The notes beneath the pieces were generated by a model. The model was not told the origin of the DNA. It made no database searches and was given only the letters and a program-made list of their open reading frames with translations. The translations under genes were made by a program, and so were the position numbers. A stretch of DNA of 13,619 nt from an uncultured Flavobacteriales bacterium. Lineage in GTDB: Bacteria > Bacteroidota > Bacteroidia > Flavobacteriales_D > Crocinitomicaceae. The stretch lies in contig CAIRMS010000334.1 in NCBI GenBank assembly GCA_903879765.1, positions 1 to 13,619 of the forward strand, given 5' to 3'. This document shows positions 6,689-12,409 of the stretch, one piece after another; positions within the stretch are counted from its first letter, which is position 1; each line of letters starts with the position of its first letter.

Positions 6689-8869
6689 TTATTGCTTGAT
6701 AAAACGTTCTTGCTGTACTTTGCCATCGATGATCAAGCGAATGAAGTACGTTCCCGCTGGAAGGTCAGAAACATACACTTTTCCATCGTAGATGTTCTTC
6801 TCATAGATATTTCCTTCCATGTCGATGATCTCCGTTGTCTTTGGAAGTTCAACGATCGTGAAATGCAATTCGTTCATCACGGGATTTGGATATACGTTCC
6901 AATCGATGTCGTGTTGAACATTTTCCATCCCCATCGTTTGTAGGGCCAATTTCACTGCAGCATATGCATTGATTTTTCCTGCTCCCCAAATCGGACTTCC
7001 TTCCGCAGGAATGATTCCCGTTAAATTGTCTTGTCGAGCAGTCAACATGATGATTTCTTTCACCTGTCTTGCTGACAAATAAGGATTTGCTTCTAGAATC
7101 AAGGCGGAAACTCCTGCGACCATCGGTGAAGCCATGGACGTCCCGGACAATTTCGCAAAGTGATAGGTTTTGTTATTAAAAGTGATGTTATCAACGGAAG
7201 AGAAGGTCGCATCCGTAAAGGAAGACATAGCAGAAATTACCGCCACTCCAGGCGCTGCAATATCTGGCTTCATTTGTCCGTCGTAGCGTGGACCAACAGA
7301 AGAGAAAGAAGCAATTCCACCACCAATTGGATTTCCGCTTCCGCTCAAATACTGTGAGGAATAGGCTGCCACACTAATGACATCTTCTGAACAAGATGGT
7401 TCGCTGATTCCATTTAAGTTATCTCCTGAAATAGATCCTCCGTAGGAAAATGAAAAGGGCATTCCCCAATTTCCAACGTCATTGGAAAGTTCGGTCACGT
7501 TCCAATAATGAACGGTTCCGGTTTCTGCTTTCGATTTTAGGAGTACACGTAAGCCTGTATTGGTGTTTTTCACGCGCAAACGCATTTGCGGACGACCATT
7601 TAATGGATGAGCAGCATCCGCAGTGATGTTAAACCAAATGGTGTCATTGCCTGTCACCAAAAAGGAATCAATGTAAGATGTTACGGTTGCAGTGTTGTAA
7701 AATGGACTCTCAATTAAAGTGCTTCCAGCATTATTGGTAACAATTAATCCATTTTCAAATGAATTCCCTGGCTCACCCCACGCATGAATGCTTTGTCCCC
7801 ACATGTTCGCATTGGCTGAATAGGAATAAAATTCAATGCGCGACTTGAACTGATCTTGGTTGAAGGATTTTTTTATGTGAAAATTGACATTTCCGTTGTT
7901 TCCACCTGAATTAGCAAAGACAACACCTAAATCGGTATACGCCGTAATCGCTTGACTTAAGATGGAAGTCCCATCCAAGGTGCCAAAGTGATAAAGTCCC
8001 CAAGACATATTGATGACCAATCGTTTTCCATCCGCTTGTGCTTTTTGGTACATCCATTCCCACGCATCTAAAACCGCAGCTTCATCGACTAAAAAGGTCA
8101 CAAACAAAAAGTTTGCATCGAAAGCGACTCCTTTGTGTGACGTTCCGGCGCCAGCACCTCCAGCAATACACGAAACATGTGTTCCATGTGTCGCATACGA
8201 GTAAATATTTGCTGTATCACTTCCTGCAGCCAATAAGTCATTCCAGGTTGAATATTCTGTTCCATACGCAAATCCTTGTGGATGCGGTCCGCTCGTTTTG
8301 TATTGATCCCAAGCGGCAACAATGCGTGATTGTTGCATGGCTGTATCGTAAAATACGGGAGAAGTGTAATCAAATCCCCAATCAGTTACGCCAATGTAAA
8401 CATCCTTTCCGGAGTATCCTTGTGGAAGTCCGATTCCTTGATGCACACTATCTGCACGCATGTCCACAATTGCTTTGTCTAAAGAGTTGTGTATTTTAGA
8501 CGCAATCTCGAGGTAGGTTAATCCTTTTATCGTTGAAAGTTGATTCGTTTTATTCAACGGAACTTTAATACTGACCAAATTTGAGATTGGTTTCCCAACG
8601 ATCCATTGTTTTTTGATCAAATCGGGAACATCGAAACCTTCCGAGATTTTACCCAAAAAGGACAAATAATACGTGCCGTTTATGTTGTAAATAGGATAAC
8701 GTGAAATGAGGTCCGGATGCACCTCACCTTTGTTCAGCATCAATTGCTGTTGTATTTTTTCTAAATCGATTCGATTGCCAGCGCTCATTTTTACTTGTCC
8801 ATGCAATGAAAGACTCGTGCATAGAAAAGAAAGGAGTACAAGGAAAAAATATTTTTTTAAGCTCACCAT
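6689..8869 (-). CDS. Secreted S8 family (subtilisin-like) serine peptidase with T9SS sorting domain
   Basis: 726 residues from the ATG at 8869. A TTG two codons upstream would give 728, but it lies inside a -7 promoter-like box. The signal peptide is MVSLKKYFFLVLLSFLCTSLSLHGQ. A short propeptide-like region follows (to about residue 150). The catalytic triad is visible, numbered from the TTG form: Asp165 in GVTDWG, His230 in THGTHV, and Ser580 in SGTSMASP. Asn326 in GGNNG is the probable oxyanion residue. About 145 residues rich in beta strands (331-475) are inserted between the oxyanion Asn and the Ser region. The end (660-728) is a type A T9SS domain: VYPNPVMNELHF, then LPAGTYFIRL. The enzyme is inferred to act outside the cell or at its surface as an endopeptidase; substrate unknown. 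The GNAT gene follows without a gap. Confidence 0.93.
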   Translation of the reverse strand: MVSLKKYFFLVLLSFLCTSLSLHGQVKMSAGNRIDLEKIQQQLMLNKGEVHPDLISRYPIYNINGTYYLSFLGKISEGFDVPDLIKKQWIVGKPISNLVSIKVPLNKTNQLSTIKGLTYLEIASKIHNSLDKAIVDMRADSVHQGIGLPQGYSGKDVYIGVTDWGFDYTSPVFYDTAMQQSRIVAAWDQYKTSGPHPQGFAYGTEYSTWNDLLAAGSDTANIYSYATHGTHVSCIAGGAGAGTSHKGVAFDANFLFVTFLVDEAAVLDAWEWMYQKAQADGKRLVINMSWGLYHFGTLDGTSILSQAITAYTDLGVVFANSGGNNGNVNFHIKKSFNQDQFKSRIEFYSYSANANMWGQSIHAWGEPGNSFENGLIVTNNAGSTLIESPFYNTATVTSYIDSFLVTGNDTIWFNITADAAHPLNGRPQMRLRVKNTNTGLRVLLKSKAETGTVHYWNVTELSNDVGNWGMPFSFSYGGSISGDNLNGISEPSCSEDVISVAAYSSQYLSGSGNPIGGGIASFSSVGPRYDGQMKPDIAAPGVAVISAMSSFTDATFSSVDNITFNNKTYHFAKLSGTSMASPMVAGVSALILEANPYLSARQVKEIIMLTARQDNLTGIIPAEGSPIWGAGKINAYAAVKLALQTMGMENVQHDIDWNVYPNPVMNELHFTIVELPKTTEIIDMEGNIYEKNIYDGKVYVSDLPAGTYFIRLIIDGKVQQERFIKQ

Positions 8870-8872
8870 TCT

Positions 8873-8880
8873 CAAATATA
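8873..8880 (-). promoter_or_regulatory. Candidate Bacteroidota -7 box upstream of the subtilase gene
   Basis: On the minus strand the sequence reads TATATTTG-AGA-ATG, a full match to TAnnTTTG. No convincing -33 TTG element lies 19-21 nt upstream. If used, transcription would begin at or next to the A of the ATG, giving a leaderless or nearly leaderless mRNA. A chance match in AT-rich DNA is quite possible. Confidence 0.3.
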
Positions 8881-8929
8881 AGTAAAATTGAGGCTGAGGT
8901 GACGTCTAGAGCTAAAATCAGTTAAGCTT

Positions 8930-8955
8930 TTTATTCACGTAAAAATGTGAATAAA
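8930..8955. repeat. Perfect 9-bp inverted repeat between nitroreductase and subtilase genes
   Basis: TTTATTCAC (8930-8938) and GTGAATAAA (8947-8955) are exact reverse complements around an 8-nt loop. The repeat touches the stop codon of the nitroreductase (8956-8958). As RNA from the minus strand it could form a hairpin that ends the pirin-nitroreductase transcript, but the stem is AT-rich and no U-run follows, so it is not a canonical intrinsic terminator. It could instead be an operator for the subtilase promoter about 55 nt downstream. Confidence 0.5.
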
Positions 8956-9588
8956 CTAAATGGTTTCAAATAGTTGATCGTTTGTTTTTCGAACCTTCGC
9001 GAGGTGTTGGTAGTTATCTTCGTTAGAACGAAATCCAATTGGACACAACAACACACTTTTGAGGTTTTGATCAGCCAATCCTATTAGTTCATCTAGTTTT
9101 TTCGCATTAAATCCTTCCATTGGTGTTGCGTCCACGCGCATGCTCGCACAGGTGTGAAGAACTTGACCCAGCGCAATGTACGCTTGATGAACGTTCCATG
9201 GTTCTATGTCACTATCCGGCATTTTCAAAATGTTTTTCTTTAAAAACTCACCGAATCCAGCAGCTCTATCGGCTGGAGTATTGCGAATTCCAGTGACTAA
9301 ATCCACGTGAGCGTCTAGGTAAGACTCATCAATTGATTTGTAAGAACAAATGATCAATAGGTGAGAGGCGTCGACAACTTGTCCTTGGTTAAAGGCGATT
9401 TCTTTGATTTCCTCTCTCAATGCTGGACTAGAAACGAAAATAAACTTTAACGGTTGAATGCCATAAGCAGATGGAGTCAATCTCAATGATTCCTTGATGG
9501 TTTCCAATTGCTCGTTTGTCAATTTTTTGCTTGCGTCGAATTGCTTGGTAGCATATCTCCAGTTTAAATCCTCTATTATCTGTTTCAT
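8956..9588 (-). CDS. NfsB-like FMN-dependent NAD(P)H nitroreductase
   Basis: 210 residues, close to E. coli NfsB (217). Family motifs visible in order: N-terminal RYATKQFD (residues 11-18, with the flavin-phosphate-contacting Arg11 and Lys15), TPSAYGIQP (38-46), FNQGQV (66-71), PMEGF (156-160), IGFR (184-187) and the C-terminal LAKVRK (Lys198/Arg200) that corresponds to the FMN-phosphate pair of NfsB. The family forms homodimers with one FMN per active site at the interface and reduces nitroaromatics, quinones or pteridines with NAD(P)H; the natural substrate here is unknown. It is cytoplasmic. The start ATG is 2 nt after the stop of the pirin gene, so the two are almost certainly one operon with pirin first. 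A perfect inverted repeat begins right after its stop. Confidence 0.92.
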   Translation of the reverse strand: MKQIIEDLNWRYATKQFDASKKLTNEQLETIKESLRLTPSAYGIQPLKFIFVSSPALREEIKEIAFNQGQVVDASHLLIICSYKSIDESYLDAHVDLVTGIRNTPADRAAGFGEFLKKNILKMPDSDIEPWNVHQAYIALGQVLHTCASMRVDATPMEGFNAKKLDELIGLADQNLKSVLLCPIGFRSNEDNYQHLAKVRKTNDQLFETI

Positions 9589-9590
9589 GT

Positions 9591-10304
9591 CTAAAATATC
9601 ATTGGTACTTCTATAACTAGCATCTGTCCTTTTTGTTTATTTTGAACGACAATTTCTTTTGTGTCCCAAATCCCAATTGCATCGCGTTCGTTTAAACGTT
9701 CTTGTTCGATTTCAAATGTCCCATCGATGTTCATGAAGTAAGCGCCGTTGCCTTCTCCTTTGATGGTATAGGTAAGTGTGGTGTTTTCTTCCATGCTAAC
9801 GAGGTGAATCCATGCGTTTTGATGAATCCATACACCTTCTTGATTGGCATTTGGAGAAACCAACTGTAAGAAAAATTGTTCTGTATCCTTTAAGTCATAG
9901 GACTTTTGCTCGTAGCGAGGAGTAACTGCTTGTTTATTTGGGAAAATCCATATTTGAAATAAATTAATGTCATCTTGTGTGCTGGCGTTCATTTCACTGT
10001 GAAAAATTCCTGTTCCAGCGGACATCACTTGGACTTCTCCAGCTTTTACGACTTCACTGAATCCCATGCTGTCTTGGTGACGCAAGGACCCACGCAATGG
10101 AATGGTGATGATTTCCATATTGTCGTGTGGATGTTTGCCGAATCCCATTGAAGGCGCCACAATATCATCGTTTAATACACGCAGTGCTCCAAAGTTGATG
10201 CGCTCCGGATTGTACCATTGAGCAAAGCTAAAGGAGTGTTTTGCGTTTAGCCAACCATGGTTCGCATGGCCGCGACTTTGTGAAGAATGGAATACTTTTT
10301 TCAT
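9591..10304 (-). CDS. Pirin family bicupin (YhhW-like, putative quercetin 2,3-dioxygenase type)
   Basis: 237 residues from the ATG at 10304 (MKKVFHSSQSRGHANHGWL), where pirins of this type usually begin. An in-frame ATG at 10334 would add ten residues, but a -7 promoter box overlaps its first codons, so the shorter form is preferred. The N-terminal cupin has the metal ligands of pirins: His58 and His60 in GKHPHDNMEI, and His102 and Glu104 in GIFHSEMN. Other family marks are HSFSFAQWYNPERINFGALRVLNDD and SAGTGIFHSE. YhhW and human pirin show quercetinase activity in vitro; in bacteria the biological role is often unclear. The protein is cytoplasmic and probably binds Fe(II). It leads a two-gene operon with the nitroreductase and is divergent from the SpmAB-like gene, sharing a 144-nt intergenic region. 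Confidence 0.93.
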   Translation of the reverse strand: MKKVFHSSQSRGHANHGWLNAKHSFSFAQWYNPERINFGALRVLNDDIVAPSMGFGKHPHDNMEIITIPLRGSLRHQDSMGFSEVVKAGEVQVMSAGTGIFHSEMNASTQDDINLFQIWIFPNKQAVTPRYEQKSYDLKDTEQFFLQLVSPNANQEGVWIHQNAWIHLVSMEENTTLTYTIKGEGNGAYFMNIDGTFEIEQERLNERDAIGIWDTKEIVVQNKQKGQMLVIEVPMIF

Positions 10305-10319
10305 GCTTGATCTTTCGTT

Positions 10320-10365
10320 TGGACAAAAGTACATACTATCTTACTGCTTCAGTTGATTTTGTCCA
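10320..10365. promoter_or_regulatory. Spaced inverted repeat in the divergent promoter region, candidate operator
   Basis: TGGACAAAA (10320-10328) and TTTTGTCCA (10357-10365) are perfect 9-bp reverse complements separated by 28 nt, with centres 37 bp apart (about 3.5 helical turns). The left arm overlaps the candidate pirin -7 box. The layout suits a dimeric or looping regulator controlling the pirin operon and perhaps the divergent SpmAB-like gene. No regulator gene is next to it, so the binding protein is unknown. By eye the chance expectation of such a repeat in this interval is low but not negligible. Confidence 0.4.
10324..10331 (-). promoter_or_regulatory. Candidate -7 box of the pirin-nitroreductase operon
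   Basis: The minus strand reads TACTTTTG, a full TAnnTTTG match. Transcription would start near 10319, giving a leader of about 15 nt before the ATG at 10304. This also rules against the upstream ATG at 10334. No clear -33 element is seen. The box overlaps the left arm of an inverted repeat (10320-10365), so a repressor bound there could block it. Confidence 0.45.
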
Positions 10366-10448
10366 TTTTCACGTAATTCAATAACCTGTGTTAATTCTTT
10401 TTTACGCGAAATGAATCTTTGAGTCGGAAAATTGTGGATATTCGTTTT

Positions 10449-11888
10449 ATGGTATTAAGTAGATTTTGGCTAATTATCTTTATTAGCTCCGTATTATTCG
10501 TCTTCGCAGGACTTTTCTTGTCCAATTCGTATTCTATTGAATTTGTGTTAAACGGAAAAAAGGACAATCCAATCCTTACTGGAGAAAGGTATTTGAGTTC
10601 TTATTCAAGTGGATTTCAGGAGAAATTGAAGGCTGCTCCCGAAGGTTCCTTGGTTCAGAATGTGAATCCGGATGACGTTGACACAACCTATGTCATGAAG
10701 AATCAAACAGTTCTCATTTATAAGGGAACGCAAAAAGCGGATGGATTACTTGAAACGTGCAAAGCGAGTTTGTTTGATTTAATCCTGCCTTTGATGGCCT
10801 ATTTGGCATTTTTCTGTGGAATCATGCAATTATTGATTGATTCTGGAGCAACGGAACGATTGGCTCGAAGATTAAGTCCGTTTTTCGTGAAGGTATTTCC
10901 ATCTGTCCCGAAAAATCATGAGTCTATTTCGTATATGACCTTGAATTTCTCCGCAAATTTCTTAGGACTCGATTCCGCGGCGACGCCGTTTGGATTGAAA
11001 GCGATGCAAAGCTTGCAAGAAATCAATCCGGATAAAGACCGAGCTTCTGATGCGCAAGTTATGTTCTTGTGTTTGCACGCAGCCGGACTGACACTAATCC
11101 CGACATCCATTATTGGTTATCGGGCGGCAGCAAATGCGGCGAATCCTGCGGATGTCATGCTTCCGTGTATTGTGACCTCACTCATTGGAACCTTGGCTGC
11201 ATTTTTCATTGTTGGAATTAGACAGCGTATAGAATTTAAAAGTGCGACGCTATTGATCGCTTTGTCATCAATTATTGCAGCAATCATTGGACTTTTAATG
11301 TATGTGAATAGTTTAGATTTGATTGGCAAGAATTTCTTTTCAAGTAACTTTTCAAGTGTTCTTTTACTCGGTATTATCGTTGCTACATTAATTTTTGCTT
11401 TTGTACAAGAGAAGAAATTCAAGGAAAAAGAAACCACCGTTTTTGATTCATTTGTGGTAGGAGCGAAGAGCGGAGTTAGCACAGGAGTGGCAATTTTTCC
11501 ATATGTTTTGGGGATGTTAGCGGCAATTTCATTATTTAGAAATAGTGGATTGTTTGAGATCATCAGTAATTGGATTGCGACTGGATTTCATTTCGTGGGA
11601 GTTTCCAAAGAAATCACCGATTCTTTGCCTGTTGCTTTGTTACGTCCTTTTAGTTCCAGTGGTTCCCGTGGATTCATGTTGGATGCCATGAATAATTTCG
11701 GACCAGATTCATTGGCGGGTAGATTGAGCAGTATTTTCCAATGTAGCGCTGAAACAACGTTTTACGTCATTGCTGTTTATTTCGGATCGATTAATGTCCG
11801 CAATACACGCTATGCTTTAGGTACGATGTTATTGGTTGATTTAATCTGTGTCATCACCGCTATTTTTGTAGCACTTTGGTTTTTCTAG
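10449..11888 (+). CDS. SpmA-SpmB fusion, nucleoside-recognition (Gate) domain membrane protein
   Basis: 479 residues from the ATG at 10449 (MVLSRFWLII). An upstream TTG at 10419 is possible, but TTG starts are rare here and related proteins start near this Met. Layout: a first membrane segment; an extracytoplasmic-looking loop of about 75 residues; an SpmA-like half with NFSANFLGLDSAATPFG (about 166-182) and LTLIPTSIIGYR; two or three linker helices; and an SpmB-like half with VGAKSGVSTG, ALLRPFSSSGSRGFM (about 396-410), GPDSLAGRLSSIFQ and TTFYVIAVYFG. In Bacillus SpmA and SpmB are separate proteins acting in spore-core dehydration; in non-sporulating Bacteroidota the fused form is of unknown role, and solute transport across the inner membrane is inference. 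A small repeat protein follows after 22 nt, probably in the same operon. Confidence 0.9.
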   Translation: MVLSRFWLIIFISSVLFVFAGLFLSNSYSIEFVLNGKKDNPILTGERYLSSYSSGFQEKLKAAPEGSLVQNVNPDDVDTTYVMKNQTVLIYKGTQKADGLLETCKASLFDLILPLMAYLAFFCGIMQLLIDSGATERLARRLSPFFVKVFPSVPKNHESISYMTLNFSANFLGLDSAATPFGLKAMQSLQEINPDKDRASDAQVMFLCLHAAGLTLIPTSIIGYRAAANAANPADVMLPCIVTSLIGTLAAFFIVGIRQRIEFKSATLLIALSSIIAAIIGLLMYVNSLDLIGKNFFSSNFSSVLLLGIIVATLIFAFVQEKKFKEKETTVFDSFVVGAKSGVSTGVAIFPYVLGMLAAISLFRNSGLFEIISNWIATGFHFVGVSKEITDSLPVALLRPFSSSGSRGFMLDAMNNFGPDSLAGRLSSIFQCSAETTFYVIAVYFGSINVRNTRYALGTMLLVDLICVITAIFVALWFF

Positions 11889-11910
11889 TTAACAACAAAT
11901 CCATCAAGAG

Positions 11911-12402
11911 ATGTTAAGAAGATTGTTCAGTTCCTCAAAGAAGGAGTCCGAAACGACGAAGAAAGAAATTTCCGCAGCTCCACTGCACGATGTGAATTAT
12001 CCATCGCTCGTTTTTATTGCGTGGGCAAAAGCGGTAGAAGGAAACGAGGATCTTCAGCATTGGTTGCGAGACAATGGATATCCAGAATTGTACATGGCCA
12101 CCTATGCGATTCTATTGAAAGACGAAGCTCGAAATTGGTTAATCGAAAATGGCTACGCGCACCTAATGGCGATGATAAACGGCGCTGAAGGGAACCCGAA
12201 AGCACAAGAATGGTTATTGAACAATAACTTTGAAACCTTGTATCACATGTCATTAGCTATTGATCACGAAGATAATAGTTGGTTTTGGTTGGCGAAATAC
12301 ACATCACAAGAAGTGCGAATTCTCACCAAAAGTATTCAACGCGTGAAAGATGAGATTGAGGAAAACCACAATGACATGCATTCAATCGGAAAAGACGTTT
12401 AG
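11911..12402 (+). CDS. Uncharacterised protein with four 25-residue Trp-Leu helical repeats
   Basis: 163 residues, no signal peptide or membrane helix, so cytoplasmic. I do not recognise a named family. After a charged N-terminus with a Lys/Ser/Glu-rich stretch (1-27), four repeats of exactly 25 residues run from 48 to 147. Each places Trp-Leu at the same position: W51, W76, W101 and W126. The approximate pattern is xxxWLxxNGYxxLxxMxxAxxxxxx; the last repeat is degenerate. A partial, slightly longer repeat precedes them (residues 28-47). Each unit should form a helical hairpin, stacking into a small solenoid typical of protein-protein contact. The tail (VKDEIEENHNDMHSIGKDV) is charged. The gene starts 22 nt after the SpmAB-like fusion, so it is probably co-transcribed and might bind that membrane protein; this is inference. 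Its stop is 7 nt from the convergent E2 stop. Confidence 0.85.
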   Translation: MLRRLFSSSKKESETTKKEISAAPLHDVNYPSLVFIAWAKAVEGNEDLQHWLRDNGYPELYMATYAILLKDEARNWLIENGYAHLMAMINGAEGNPKAQEWLLNNNFETLYHMSLAIDHEDNSWFWLAKYTSQEVRILTKSIQRVKDEIEENHNDMHSIGKDV

Positions 12403-12409
12403 GAAGGAA

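Noticed and set aside
8038..8499. Open frame on the + strand inside the subtilase
   Set aside because: It is antisense to the catalytic-domain coding sequence, and its translation has the composition of a shadow frame with no recognisable motif.
8873..8875. TTG start for the subtilase
   Set aside because: It lies in a TATATTTG promoter-like box, and an ATG two codons later precedes a complete signal peptide.
10332..10334. Upstream ATG for the pirin gene
   Set aside because: The following codons overlap a TACTTTTG -7 box and the extra ten residues have no family counterpart.
10419..10421. TTG start for the SpmAB-like fusion
   Set aside because: The ATG at 10449 gives the N-terminus expected for the family directly before the first membrane segment. 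A near-match to a -7 box (AATCTTTG, 10414-10421) overlaps the TTG.
11117..11563. 148-codon open frame antisense to the SpmAB-like gene
   Set aside because: It is opposite a well-conserved membrane protein, and shows no domain or plausible start context.
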